Notes: generated by a model from the sequence alone, not told the origin. DNA of 37,431 nucleotides from Ignavibacteria bacterium (GCA_013140565.1 JABFSP010000105.1:1-37431), one strand, 5' to 3'. Positions 1 to 9,224 are shown, counted from the first letter of the stretch. Made by a program: numbers and translations.

Positions 1-65
1 GTGTAATTCAGGCTTAATTCAGTAACTAATTGTGGCATTAAATTTAATTTACTATATCACATTAA

Positions 66-2024
66 TTGAAAAGAAATAACATAAATATTATAGTTATCGT
101 ATTATTTTTCCTTTCAATTAATTTCATTACCTTTGCGCAGGATACAACCAAACCAATAATCAAACCCGTTGATCCCAAAGATACCGTCTACGTTCAGAAT
201 TTTATTCTTGCCGATCATAATTACCAGTATATAAACAAATCTAACCCGGATACATTAACGCGCCGCAGATTTTTGTGGTATCCCGCAAAATCACTTGAGG
301 ATATGTTCAATATTGTACCGGGATATTATTTGAAATTTATGGATATAGGGCAGCTTAACCCTTTAAATTACAACCAGCAGACGTATACCAAAACAGGTTT
401 ATTAAGAAACGGCAGGCCTGTTAATGATCCTCTGGATGGTTCAATAGATTTTAATTTGTTTTCCAGGAATGAAATAGCGGAAATTGAATTTTCAGGTGAC
501 TACAGTAATAATATTTACGGGTACAGCAATACTATAAATGTAATTCAGCGGCAGTTATTTCAATTCAGGCCGTATACTGAAATGAGCTTTTACCAGGATA
601 GATATGAGAATCTTTACCTTGATGCCAATTTTCATCAGAATTTTTTCAGACAGCTGAATTTTAATTTCGGTATCACAAAACACTCGTACGATGGGCATTA
701 CACGAACAGCGATTTTGATAAATGGCTCGGCAGGTTCAACCTGAATTTTGCTCCAAACAATAAACTTAATTTTTTCGCTTATGTAAATTATGCCCATATC
801 CAAAAAGGGCTGAATAGCGGAATTAATCCTGATACAGTTAACCTGGGAGATAAAGGTAAAGTATTTGATGCAACTGAGGCATTTGTGTTTAACAGTGATG
901 CATATGAAATAAAGGAAAGATTTGATGTTGATCTTGGGACTGTTTTTAAAACCGGCAATAATTCAACATCATTGATCCAGTTGTTTGTAAGCAATTCATT
1001 CAGAAATTACAGGGATGAGGAGAATCGCAGCAATCCAAACGGTGTTTATGAAAAAAATAATTACCAATGGATAAATTACGGAATTAAGTTAAAGGAACAA
1101 TTGTATTTTGATCTATCACGGACTCTTAAGCTATATTCTAACTCAGAAGGTGAGTTCAATTATACCGTTAAAAATTACAATTTTAGTTCAGGAACTGACC
1201 CATTTTACCTGAATACCAAAAATATAAATTTTATACAGGAGCTTTCTTTAAAATATAACGATTTATTATTGTCAGGATTTGTCAGAGGGTTTTCCGAGGC
1301 ATTTGATTATGATTATTACTCCGCCGGTTTTAACAGTATCAGTATAACTCCCGGCGCCAAAGCAGAGTATAAGCTGAAATTTTCGGAAAGCGAAAACATG
1401 CAGCTTAAGCTGCAGTACAGTTATAAGGATAACCATGTAAGCACTTCAGTAGATTACAGGAACAATTTTATGAATGTGGGTACAGAGTTTTATTATTACA
1501 AAACGAGAACCTACGATTACTATTTCACCCTGCTGAATTTTCCTCCTTCAACTGTATTCAGAGGTATAAATTTATTTTCTGAAATTAAGGTGTTTAAATT
1601 TAAGCTCGCGTTAAATCATTCTTACTCGTTCAGAAATGATCATAATATGGATAGCCCTGAGAATTTCGGCAGGATAAATTTAGTGTGGGAAGATAATGCA
1701 TTTAAAAACAAGCTTGAATACAAGATCGGACTTGGAACCCGCTATTGGTCTGAATACAGGTCACTATTTTATTCGGGAAGTTCAAATATGTTCCAGCCAT
1801 TCACAATTCATTTAAATTCGATGCAAAACAGCATTCGTATCCCTGCCAACGCCACATTAGATTTCTACATTATCGGTAAGATCGGTAAGGCTACTTTTGG
1901 TTTGACGCTTGAAAACATACTGGATAGAATTGTTTATAATACGGGAGTTTATCCTTTTATGGATAGGGGAGGATTCTTAAACACTATTTCAAGGTTCAAC
2001 ATTACTTGGAATTTCTTCGATTAA
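66..2024 (+). CDS. TonB-dependent-receptor-like outer-membrane beta-barrel protein
   Basis: Seen: residues 1-24 form a signal peptide ending FAQ. A plug-like segment lies at about 70-165 (LEDMFNIVPGYY, then GLLRNGRPVND, then EIEFSGDYSNNIYG). The rest alternates aromatic and polar residues as outer-membrane strands do, and the chain ends WNFFD, close to the terminal aromatic of outer-membrane barrels. The start is TTG, directly after an in-frame TAA at 63-65, so no longer start exists. Family knowledge: such proteins are TonB-dependent transporters or degenerate relatives that move substrates or assemble surface structures. No TonB box or N-terminal carboxypeptidase-regulatory domain is visible, and 652 residues is small for a SusC-type receptor, so substrate and energy coupling are unknown. 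Its last 36 nt overlap the tail of the opposing GT9 gene. Confidence 0.7.
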   Translation: MKRNNINIIVIVLFFLSINFITFAQDTTKPIIKPVDPKDTVYVQNFILADHNYQYINKSNPDTLTRRRFLWYPAKSLEDMFNIVPGYYLKFMDIGQLNPLNYNQQTYTKTGLLRNGRPVNDPLDGSIDFNLFSRNEIAEIEFSGDYSNNIYGYSNTINVIQRQLFQFRPYTEMSFYQDRYENLYLDANFHQNFFRQLNFNFGITKHSYDGHYTNSDFDKWLGRFNLNFAPNNKLNFFAYVNYAHIQKGLNSGINPDTVNLGDKGKVFDATEAFVFNSDAYEIKERFDVDLGTVFKTGNNSTSLIQLFVSNSFRNYRDEENRSNPNGVYEKNNYQWINYGIKLKEQLYFDLSRTLKLYSNSEGEFNYTVKNYNFSSGTDPFYLNTKNINFIQELSLKYNDLLLSGFVRGFSEAFDYDYYSAGFNSISITPGAKAEYKLKFSESENMQLKLQYSYKDNHVSTSVDYRNNFMNVGTEFYYYKTRTYDYYFTLLNFPPSTVFRGINLFSEIKVFKFKLALNHSYSFRNDHNMDSPENFGRINLVWEDNAFKNKLEYKIGLGTRYWSEYRSLFYSGSSNMFQPFTIHLNSMQNSIRIPANATLDFYIIGKIGKATFGLTLENILDRIVYNTGVYPFMDRGGFLNTISRFNITWNFFD

Positions 2025-3068
2025 CGCTTCGCATGCTTCCAATACATCGATCACTTCAACTAATTTAATACACTTGTATTCATCTTTGCCTGTGTAAATA
2101 CACTTAACAGACTTTGGTGAATTAAAAAAACACGGCGAGCAGTCAAGCTCTGTTCGTACAATAATATGCCTGTTCTGCCACGGGTAAAGCTCTTTATAGT
2201 TTGTGTAAGCGAATATTGCCACCTGCGGTATACCGAGTCCGGCTGCCATATGCATTAAAGCTGAATCATTACTTACGAACATACTGCATCTTTCCATCAG
2301 CGCCAGCGATTGCATCAAATTCCCTGTTTTAGGAATCAATACATTGCTTCCGCCAAGTGTCTGGATCATCTCATTTACATCCGTTTCCGTGCCAAATAGC
2401 AGTATTTTAGCATGATAACTTTCAGCAAGCTGCCTGGCAAGAGATGAGTATTTTATAGCTGACCAGCGTTTATTAATGTGTCCCTTAAATGTAGCAGAAC
2501 CTGCATGGAATCCCACGACAAATCTGTGGTTCAGAGCATTCTCGCTGAAATACTTTTCCGCGAATGCTGCGTCATCCTGTGTAAGATATATTTCAAGTCC
2601 CCCAAGCTCTTCTTCGCGTATCTTCGGGAAAACTGTTTTGGCAAGCTCAAAATTTTCGATAACATTGTGCCTGTCTTTAACTTCCTGAATAAGTTTAGTG
2701 TTCAGGAAGTCCCAATTTGACTTTGAATAGTGCAAATACCTGTGGGCGATTTTAACTTTCGCTCCTTCAAGGTACTGCACCATGTTATACTCCCGCCTGT
2801 TTGAAGGATACACGTTAAATGAAGCGTCATAATTGTTTTTACGCAGGGCAAGAGTTTGTTTTAGTGATTTTAGTTTCGACTGCTTAAGGAAATCAATGAA
2901 ATATACATTGCTTACATACGGATTATTCTTAAACAGGTCTTCGACCGGTTTGAACATTACTGCAACATCAATAATAGTATCGGGTGAGTGCCGTTTCATC
3001 AGGGCTAAAGCGGGTGAGAACATTAATGCATCACCAATACCTGATAATGCGTTTATTAATATTCTCAT
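1989..3068 (-). CDS. Glycosyltransferase family 9 (heptosyltransferase-like)
   Basis: Seen: the N-terminus MRILINALSGIGDALMFSPA is the GT-B opening of family 9. A second Rossmann domain starts near residue 183 (FVVGFHAGSA), and FVSNDSALMHMAAGLGIP (about 262-280) is the conserved nucleotide-sugar binding stretch of ADP-heptose:LPS heptosyltransferases. At 359 residues it has the usual length. Known: these enzymes add ADP-heptose or a related sugar to the LPS core at the cytoplasmic face of the inner membrane. It is the last gene of a minus-strand run (27 nt after the methyltransferase). hldD, which makes ADP-L-glycero-D-manno-heptose, lies about 9 kb away, which fits heptose as donor but does not prove it. 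The 3' end runs 36 nt into the opposing outer-membrane gene. Confidence 0.85.
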   Translation of the reverse strand: MRILINALSGIGDALMFSPALALMKRHSPDTIIDVAVMFKPVEDLFKNNPYVSNVYFIDFLKQSKLKSLKQTLALRKNNYDASFNVYPSNRREYNMVQYLEGAKVKIAHRYLHYSKSNWDFLNTKLIQEVKDRHNVIENFELAKTVFPKIREEELGGLEIYLTQDDAAFAEKYFSENALNHRFVVGFHAGSATFKGHINKRWSAIKYSSLARQLAESYHAKILLFGTETDVNEMIQTLGGSNVLIPKTGNLMQSLALMERCSMFVSNDSALMHMAAGLGIPQVAIFAYTNYKELYPWQNRHIIVRTELDCSPCFFNSPKSVKCIYTGKDEYKCIKLVEVIDVLEACEALIEEIPSNVEP

Positions 3069-3095
3069 ACTGTTTTAAATAAGTTCAAAATTAAA

Positions 3096-3773
3096 TTACG
3101 GCTTATTAAATATCACAAGAAACTTATCATTAAAATCAACCCTGCTCAATACTTCGGCATTGCCGTATATTTTCTGGTACCAATCCAAACCGCGGGGCTT
3201 TTCAATTCTGTTAAGCCTTAGTTTATTTGAAAGGTAAACATTCTTTTCGGGATCCCACATGGTAATAATAAGCTTAGCCCCGCTCTTCAACGAGCGCCAC
3301 AGGTTATTCATAGCCTTATCAAAGCGGTCATCATCGGTGATATGCTGCGTTACATCAATCATAACGCCAAGGTCAAATTTGCCTTCGGGCAGCCTTACTT
3401 CGCTTATATCCCCGTGTATAAATTCATACTGCGGGTATTTTTTCTGAAGGTTGATAATTGATATTTCGGCAATATCATTGCCGGTGTATATTTTGGCACC
3501 CAATGAATTAAAATAATCCGTCCAGTAACCAACGCCAATTCCTATTTCAACAATTGCCATATTTGGAGTTATCTCAATCCCTGCTTTTTTCATTTCACCG
3601 GCTAAGATTACCTTCTTCTCTTCATACATTTTAAGGTTCTCTTCATTGCTCATCCTGAAGTGTCCAACACCCTTTAAGTCAAATGAGTTAGTTAACAGCT
3701 CATTCCAGAAGGTCTTGGGTTTATAGTTGAACATCATCTTAAAATATATCTTAATATCGTTTAACAGTGCCAT
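3096..3773 (-). CDS. Class I SAM-dependent methyltransferase
   Basis: Seen: motif I is VEIGIGVGYWT (residues 75-85), the ribose-binding acidic residue is about D100, GDIS at 121-124 is the next acidic motif, and DLGVMIDVTQHI (134-145) is motif post-II/IV. The fold is therefore a Rossmann methyltransferase of 225 residues. The N-terminal 50 residues lack a recognisable partner domain. It starts 4 nt after the GT-C gene ends and lies 27 nt before GT9, so the three are almost certainly co-transcribed. Inference: it methylates a sugar or a lipid-linked glycan intermediate of the same surface polymer. Its substrate cannot be read from sequence, and O-, N- or C-methylation are all possible. Confidence 0.8.
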   Translation of the reverse strand: MALLNDIKIYFKMMFNYKPKTFWNELLTNSFDLKGVGHFRMSNEENLKMYEEKKVILAGEMKKAGIEITPNMAIVEIGIGVGYWTDYFNSLGAKIYTGNDIAEISIINLQKKYPQYEFIHGDISEVRLPEGKFDLGVMIDVTQHITDDDRFDKAMNNLWRSLKSGAKLIITMWDPEKNVYLSNKLRLNRIEKPRGLDWYQKIYGNAEVLSRVDFNDKFLVIFNKP

Positions 3774-3777
3774 ATAT

Positions 3778-5781
3778 TTACCTGCTTAGCATCTCCGGTG
3801 CGTATTTTCTTATTTTATCTAAATTGTTCATTGCGTTAGCCGTATCTTTTCTTTCGGCGTACATCTGGTACAAATAATAATGAGCCATCACATTATAATC
3901 ATCAAGCTCAACTGCTTTTTTGTAGTTCTCAAAAGCCTTTTCAGTATTCTTTTGCTGCAGGTAAATATCGCCTATCATCTGGTAGGGGGTGCCCCAACCG
4001 CCCGGACCTGCTGCAATCGCCTGCTGGTACAGACTTAACGCCTCATTGGTTTTAGATTTATCCCTCTGTGTATTCATAGCCTGGTTATACAGGTTTACAA
4101 ATGATTTTTTGTATTCGGGGTTAGGCTGCACCGGTTTAATTTGTGATGCTTCTTCATCAGATTTGCGTTTATACATTATGTCAGTAAATCCCGCTTCTTT
4201 TATGCTGATGTAATACGGATAGTAGTACTTCATGAATGTATCACTTGTGAACAAGCCGCGCTCAGCATAAGCGCTGGGCTTAATGCCCGTTGAAAAATAA
4301 ATGTAGTCAGGCTTGCGGCTCATAATATATTCAACATTGTAATTACGCTCTCTCCAGCCAACATCCTTGCTCGATATTTCAGGTATCGGTTTCGGATTGT
4401 GCGCAACCTCTTTATCAGTCAGCCCAAGCATATCTATAAGAGTTACTTCTGAGTAATACGAAACTGCTCCTATTGTAGTTGCTGCCACAGTCAGCGGCTT
4501 GCCGTTTTGTGTCTGTTTGTTTTTAAGCCAGCCTGCGGTTATTTTCATCTTTTCTACTAACCCTTTTTCAAGATCGGCGTAGCCTTTGATGGTTTCAGCT
4601 TCGTTATTATATGTATAGTATGTGAAGCCGCCTATAAATATCAGCCCAACAATTGCGCCCATTGCCATTTCTCGTTTTTTATCAAACAGCCCGGTAAGCA
4701 TTGCAAGCCCTTCCTGCACCAGGATAAAGAACACAGGCATAACAGGAACAAAAAAACGGTTTGGCCTGAGTACATCGCCGCCAACAAAAATTACATATAT
4801 GGTGAATACAACAAAAATCATTACTAAGTAAAGATAATTATAAAACTTTTCTTTTGATGTCAGTGTGTAGAGCCCGATAAGTAAAAAGAGTCCGTAGAAA
4901 CCGTATGACTTAAGGAAGATCCATGTGTATTCAAAACCCGTGGAAAAATACTCCAGTGATGAGCCTGTTTTTGCGTAGAAAGTATTAGGCAAAAGGTAAC
5001 CATAGTATGAATAACGCCATATCATGTAGATCAATGCCGGGGCAAAATATAAGCCAAGCCAGATAAGATTATTTTTATCTGTCAGTTTTTTTACAGGATT
5101 TATCCCGGCGGTTTTATTCTGCCTGAATGTTACAATGACCTTATGCAGCACAGTAACCGCAAATATCAGGTTGCCTTCAGGTCTGGTGAGTGAGGCAAAA
5201 AGAAATACAACCGAAGAAATAGGGAAGGAGTCAGAGTTATCGTTTATTTCACGGAGATATAAATATATTGCAAGCATTGTCAGGCAGCCAAATAAACCGG
5301 TTTCCATTCCGCTTACTGCCCAGTATGCAAACGAACCGTTTGCGGCAAGCATTAAACAAGCGCCAAGAGAAAATACCAGGTTATAGGCGATTCCTTTACT
5401 TTTGGGGAATATTTTTGAAGATATCAAATATGTGAACAATAGTGTAAGCATACTTGAGATAATTCCCAACACCTGCGATGCCGAAATGAAATTGAATCCA
5501 AGTGACTTAACTCCCGCAAGCAGTACAACCCAAAGAAAGCACGTATACCCTTCAACGCGCTCGCCAATATTGAACACAAGCCCGTTTCCTTCAGTGAAAT
5601 TCTTTACATAACGGTATGTAATAAAAGAATCATCCTGAATAAAATCAAATGTTTTGGAGTAATAATATAAAACAATAGCAAGGATGCCAAGCCCTATCAG
5701 ACCAAATACTTTAATATCCGGTGAGGCGGGCGCTTTTTGTGTTTTAACCTGTGTTTTTTTAACCTGTTTTTTCTGGCTCAA
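3778..5781 (-). CDS. Polytopic GT-C-type glycosyltransferase with C-terminal TPR
   Basis: Seen: a short lysine-rich cytoplasmic tail precedes a first membrane helix (about 25-43). The loop motif DDSFITYRYVKNFTEGNG then GERVEGYTCFLW follows (about 50-85), and about ten more membrane helices extend to residue about 400. The paired acidic residues in the first periplasmic loop are the catalytic signature of GT-C enzymes that use lipid-linked sugars. After a periplasmic domain, residues about 565-660 form TPR-like helix pairs (ALSLYQQAIAAGPGG, AFENYKKAVELDDYN). The start is TTG, with an in-frame TGA immediately upstream. It heads a three-gene run and lies just past the terminator of the DUF2723 gene. 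Acceptor unknown; protein O-glycosylation or glycan extension are both possible. Confidence 0.75.
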   Translation of the reverse strand: MSQKKQVKKTQVKTQKAPASPDIKVFGLIGLGILAIVLYYYSKTFDFIQDDSFITYRYVKNFTEGNGLVFNIGERVEGYTCFLWVVLLAGVKSLGFNFISASQVLGIISSMLTLLFTYLISSKIFPKSKGIAYNLVFSLGACLMLAANGSFAYWAVSGMETGLFGCLTMLAIYLYLREINDNSDSFPISSVVFLFASLTRPEGNLIFAVTVLHKVIVTFRQNKTAGINPVKKLTDKNNLIWLGLYFAPALIYMIWRYSYYGYLLPNTFYAKTGSSLEYFSTGFEYTWIFLKSYGFYGLFLLIGLYTLTSKEKFYNYLYLVMIFVVFTIYVIFVGGDVLRPNRFFVPVMPVFFILVQEGLAMLTGLFDKKREMAMGAIVGLIFIGGFTYYTYNNEAETIKGYADLEKGLVEKMKITAGWLKNKQTQNGKPLTVAATTIGAVSYYSEVTLIDMLGLTDKEVAHNPKPIPEISSKDVGWRERNYNVEYIMSRKPDYIYFSTGIKPSAYAERGLFTSDTFMKYYYPYYISIKEAGFTDIMYKRKSDEEASQIKPVQPNPEYKKSFVNLYNQAMNTQRDKSKTNEALSLYQQAIAAGPGGWGTPYQMIGDIYLQQKNTEKAFENYKKAVELDDYNVMAHYYLYQMYAERKDTANAMNNLDKIRKYAPEMLSR

Positions 5782-5800
5782 TCAATAATTATTTCTGTTA

Positions 5801-5850
5801 AAAAAAATGCGGCAGTTATGAACTATAAAAACTAATCCATAAACTGCCGC
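5801..5850 (-). terminator. Intrinsic terminator of the DUF2723 gene
   Basis: A 9-bp GC-rich stem (GCGGCAGTT at 5809-5817 with AACTGCCGC at 5842-5850) is followed on the minus strand by a run of T (complement of 5801-5807). It sits 13 nt after the stop of the DUF2723 gene, so it separates that gene from the GT-C operon. Confidence 0.82.
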
Positions 5851-5862
5851 TTAAAACCTATT

Positions 5863-8682
5863 TTACTTTCCCTGCTGTTTTTGTTTCAATGTTTCTATCT
5901 TTAATTTAACCTCAGGGTTATTTGGTGATACCCTGTCGAGTCTATAAAGTATATCCAGCGCTTTGTTATAATCGTTTCTTGTTTCGTAAATATCTAGCAG
6001 CAGCTTGTACGGATTCCAGAATGACTGAATATCATTTGGGTTCTTGTTCAATGCGTCCAATGCGTCTTTTTCAACCAAAGGAGAAAGTTCATTGAACTTC
6101 GCTAAATTATCAGCCTTCAGGTACTGCATGCATACGTCGTATAATATCCTGTAATCATATGGTACAATATTTTTCGGGAACAATGCTTCCATCCTGTCAA
6201 GTACCTGGTTGGTCCTTGCTTTATCGCCGGCATTTATGAATTCATAAGCAAACTGCAGGTACTGTGTGCGGTAACTTTGTACTGCGTTGTTTTCCACCTG
6301 GTTAAAGAATATATCCGGGTTCTGGAAATTGCCAAAGAAGTAACCGTCCTGTGGGGTCTTTGAAAAACTCCCGGGTGTTTCCATGAAATTCTTCCACATT
6401 TTGTCAACATTCACCCTGAACTGTGTCGGTATATCTGCTTTGAACGGCACAACTCTTTTTGCCATTCCTTCCTGAACCGCGTATTCTTCGAGTCCTATGT
6501 AGTTATCTTCGGTAACCGTCGCAGAAAAATAGATCGGTCTCTGCCAGTTATTGGTTTTTATAATATCAAATATCAGCTGGTCCTGTACCTTAACAGCCTT
6601 AACATTGCCTGATGCGAAAGTATAAGGCATCCTCCACGAAAGTTTATCGGGTGTCTGGTTCTTTGCTTTTAATGTGTCAGGATATGCCGTTGGCGGTACT
6701 GATACATTTACAACCTTAAAATCACCCCATTGTATTGGTGAAATTCTCCTTAGTTCATCATCACTCATGCTTATTGGGACCTTTAGACTGCCGTACGGCA
6801 TTGAGTTCTTCATTTCAAGCGCGTACCAGTCTGTGTTAAGCAGACTTAAATTCACGACACGCACGTCCGTTCTGTAACCTTCAACTGCCTGCAGGTACCA
6901 AAGGGGGAAAGTATCGTTATCACCGTTGGTGAAAAGTATAGCGTCCTTATCGATTCCCTGCAATAGATTATATGCGTATTCAAACGGAACAGTGTTTTCG
7001 TTCCTGTTATTGTAATGGAAATTTGTCTTAAGCATCATACCCGGAACAAGTATAAGTGTTAATACAAGCACTGCGCCGGATAAAGCTTTATTAAGCTGAA
7101 TGCTGGGAATGCTTTCTTTAATCAGCTCAATAATTCCCATTATGCCGATACCAATCCACAATGAATATACAAAGAACGCGCCCGTGTAGAAATAATCTCT
7201 TTCTCTTGGCTGCGGATCCTGCTGTCTCTGGAAGAGCGCTGTGAACACACCCATAAGCAGGAACATCCAGAGGAAAGTAAGCCCAAGCTTCCAGTCTTTC
7301 CGGAAATGGTAGAACAACCCGAAGAGCCCGATGAGGAACGGTATGGCTTTAAATGCCGTGGACCAGAATCCGGCTGCCCCCACCACCAGCAGTAATATTA
7401 CACTAATTAAACTGTACAGATACTTTTGAGAGGAATAAAAATACATTGAGGCAAGCAGCAGTGCGCTTAGCCCGATAATAATTATCATTTTCGTCCCGCT
7501 TGAAGCATTCCACCCAATACCAACATCCTGGTCATAACTTTCTCTGCCAATGTACTGCCATCCAAGATAGCGGTTAAACATCTGGTTTATCTGGTAACGC
7601 CACATGAAATCCATATCACTTGTATACATAGACCATGTTCTTTTATGCATAGGCTCCTGTGAATACCTTCTGGGCCAGAATGGCGCATCGCCGTACTGTT
7701 CACGGCTAAGGTATGATACAAGTCCGGGAAGATTTTTCGGGTCATTTTCATCAATCGGAATATTATCAACACGCGCTCTTAAAATTACACCGGCGTAAAT
7801 TGTGTAACCCAGTATAATAAGGAACGCTGCTGAAAATGCAATTGCATGAGTTTGTTTTTTGTTTTTAGCTGCCCAGTAAATGCCGTATATTAATAGCGGT
7901 GCTATCAGAGCAGCAAATAACGTAACCGCGCCTGAATCTTCAACCTTGAACGCTTTAATATCGCCGCCAAGCCACGTTGGGAACCATATTACCGTAATAG
8001 GGTAGACTGCGATAAACGCCGCCGCTGAAATTGCGACAGCTATTAAAAATCCTTTTCTTTCGTATTTGTGTTTCCTGAAGTAAAATATAAAACCCGCAAC
8101 CAAAATTACCTGAACTACGAGCAAATGGATACCGAGAGAAATACCAACAATGAATGCTACCAAAAGCAGAATTCTTTCATTGCCTTTTTCATCGGCTTTT
8201 TCCCACCAGTGCATAAGCAGCCAGATACATAAACCTACAAGCATTGTTCCCAATGCGTATACTTCCGATTCCATCGCATTGAACCACTCCGCATCACTGA
8301 AAGTGAATGAAAGCGCTCCTATAGCCGCCGCTGAATATATCATTATGGCATCCCAGTTGGTAGAAATTTCTTTCTTCCACACTTTAATAACTGATACAAT
8401 AACCAGGTATAAAAATGATGCCGTGAAAGCCGAGCTGATAGCAGCCAGCGCATTCATACGCAGGGCGGGATTTGACCCGATAGGTATCATTGTTGCCAGC
8501 TTACCAAGCAGTATCCACAGCGGTGCGCCCGGCGGGTGAGGAACCGAAAGCGTGTAAGCGCATGCTATAAATTCGCCGCAATCCCAGAAGGAAAGCGTTT
8601 TTTGCATGGTGTATAAATAGGTAATGGCGGAAATGAGCAGTACTATCCCCGCAAATATATAATTCAGCCTCTTATAATTCAT
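5863..8682 (-). CDS. DUF2723 membrane protein, protein O-mannosyltransferase-like (TMEM260 family)
   Basis: Seen: SFWDCGEFIACAYTL followed by VPHPPGAPLWILLGK at residues about 30-62 is the DUF2723 hallmark, with acidic residues after the first membrane helix as in GT-C enzymes. Many hydrophobic helices run to about 550. The motif RQQDPQPRERDYFYTG (about 490-505) precedes further helices. A soluble region contains TNGDNDTFPLWYLQ (about 580), and helical repeats of TPR type close the protein (about 800-930). At 939 residues it has normal length. Known: the eukaryotic relative TMEM260 is an O-mannosyltransferase; bacterial members are largely uncharacterised. It has its own promoter and terminator. 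Inference: it glycosylates exported proteins at the periplasmic face, with the neighbouring GT-C enzyme possibly acting in the same route. Confidence 0.88.
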   Translation of the reverse strand: MNYKRLNYIFAGIVLLISAITYLYTMQKTLSFWDCGEFIACAYTLSVPHPPGAPLWILLGKLATMIPIGSNPALRMNALAAISSAFTASFLYLVIVSVIKVWKKEISTNWDAIMIYSAAAIGALSFTFSDAEWFNAMESEVYALGTMLVGLCIWLLMHWWEKADEKGNERILLLVAFIVGISLGIHLLVVQVILVAGFIFYFRKHKYERKGFLIAVAISAAAFIAVYPITVIWFPTWLGGDIKAFKVEDSGAVTLFAALIAPLLIYGIYWAAKNKKQTHAIAFSAAFLIILGYTIYAGVILRARVDNIPIDENDPKNLPGLVSYLSREQYGDAPFWPRRYSQEPMHKRTWSMYTSDMDFMWRYQINQMFNRYLGWQYIGRESYDQDVGIGWNASSGTKMIIIIGLSALLLASMYFYSSQKYLYSLISVILLLVVGAAGFWSTAFKAIPFLIGLFGLFYHFRKDWKLGLTFLWMFLLMGVFTALFQRQQDPQPRERDYFYTGAFFVYSLWIGIGIMGIIELIKESIPSIQLNKALSGAVLVLTLILVPGMMLKTNFHYNNRNENTVPFEYAYNLLQGIDKDAILFTNGDNDTFPLWYLQAVEGYRTDVRVVNLSLLNTDWYALEMKNSMPYGSLKVPISMSDDELRRISPIQWGDFKVVNVSVPPTAYPDTLKAKNQTPDKLSWRMPYTFASGNVKAVKVQDQLIFDIIKTNNWQRPIYFSATVTEDNYIGLEEYAVQEGMAKRVVPFKADIPTQFRVNVDKMWKNFMETPGSFSKTPQDGYFFGNFQNPDIFFNQVENNAVQSYRTQYLQFAYEFINAGDKARTNQVLDRMEALFPKNIVPYDYRILYDVCMQYLKADNLAKFNELSPLVEKDALDALNKNPNDIQSFWNPYKLLLDIYETRNDYNKALDILYRLDRVSPNNPEVKLKIETLKQKQQGK

Positions 8683-8707
8683 GTATTTGGTAAAATATTA
8701 TAAAAAA

Positions 8708-8739
8708 CAAATATATTTAATATGATTGTCAGTTTCAAT
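8708..8739 (-). promoter_or_regulatory. Bacteroidetes-type promoter for the DUF2723 gene
   Basis: On the minus strand ATTG (8739-8736), 20 nt, then TATATTTG (8715-8708) matches the TTTG / TAnnTTTG promoter pattern with one mismatch in the upstream box. The start codon lies 25 nt further on. Confidence 0.6.
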
Positions 8740-8852
8740 TGAAAAACAAAGCATTTTTGAGGTTTATTTATGTGCTGTTTTTGGCATTTCAAAGCGTGTA
8801 ATAACAATTTTTATGATTGCATCAATTATGACAAAAAAGCTAATAGAAAACA

Positions 8853-8918
8853 CCCCTCTCCTTTCAAGATAAACCCGCAGGGAGTATCGCAGTCAAGCAA
8901 AAGGCATGAGGAGAGGGG
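8853..8918. repeat. Inverted repeat, CCCCTCTCCT / AGGAGAGGGG
   Basis: Perfect 10-bp arms at 8853-8862 and 8909-8918 with a 46-nt loop, followed by a second purine-rich run to 8930. It resembles intergenic palindromes scattered in this bacterial group (recollection, not checked). No gene role is visible. Confidence 0.6.
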
Positions 8919-8936
8919 AAGGGGGAGAGGTCAGAG

Positions 8937-9016
8937 AACACAGATGATACTGATGATACTAATTTCCACGGATATTTATCAGTATATATCCGTAATATCT
9001 GTGTTATCCGTGATCA
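8937..9016. repeat. Nested inverted repeats of the ACACAGAT / ATCCGTG type
   Basis: Outer arms AACACAGAT (8937-8945) and ATCTGTGTT (8997-9005) enclose CGGATAT (8969-8975) and ATATCCG (8986-8992). CCACGGAT (8966-8973) also has a partner at ATCCGTG (9007-9013). Several alternative folds are therefore possible. Confidence 0.55.
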
Positions 9017-9040
9017 ACAATTTTGATTTCCTGCATAAAA

Positions 9041-9064
9041 AAAGGACGCTCTATAGCGTCCTTT
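9041..9064. terminator. Bidirectional hairpin, possible terminator
   Basis: AAAGGACGCT (9041-9050), a 4-nt loop CTAT, and AGCGTCCTTT (9055-9064) form a perfect 10-bp stem with an A run before and T then A after. It could stop transcription in either direction. No plus-strand gene needs it, and the minus gene already has a closer terminator. Confidence 0.4.
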
Positions 9065-9072
9065 AAAAAATT

Positions 9073-9099
9073 AAATCCTCCCCTTAAAGGGGAGGATTT
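9073..9099. repeat. Inverted repeat, AAATCCTCCCC / GGGGAGGATTT
   Basis: Perfect 11-bp arms (9073-9083 and 9089-9099) around the loop TTAAA, followed by AGGTGGGG. It looks like a mobile intergenic palindrome rather than a gene-specific signal, because it lies beyond the terminator of the nearest gene. Confidence 0.6.
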
Positions 9100-9180
9100 A
9101 GGTGGGGTCTTACTTCACCAGAATCGCTTTTCTTTGAAGTATATCATAATAAGCGTTGGATGCATTGAAATATTCTATAT

Positions 9181-9224
9181 TTTTAAAAAAGAAAACCTGG
9201 AAGGTTTTTAAATCTTCCAGGTTT
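9181..9224 (-). terminator. Intrinsic terminator of the gene at 9251
   Basis: An 11-bp stem (AAACCTGGAAG at 9193-9203, CTTCCAGGTTT at 9214-9224) is followed on the minus strand by a T-rich tail (complement of 9181-9192). It lies 26 nt after the stop codon. Confidence 0.75.

Noticed and set aside
8150-8539. 129-codon plus-strand ORF inside the DUF2723 gene
   Set aside because: It is the antisense shadow of a well-conserved membrane domain; no signal of its own.
8770-9211. Two short plus-strand ORFs in the palindrome region
   Set aside because: They translate the inverted repeats themselves and have no coding character, promoter or ribosome site.
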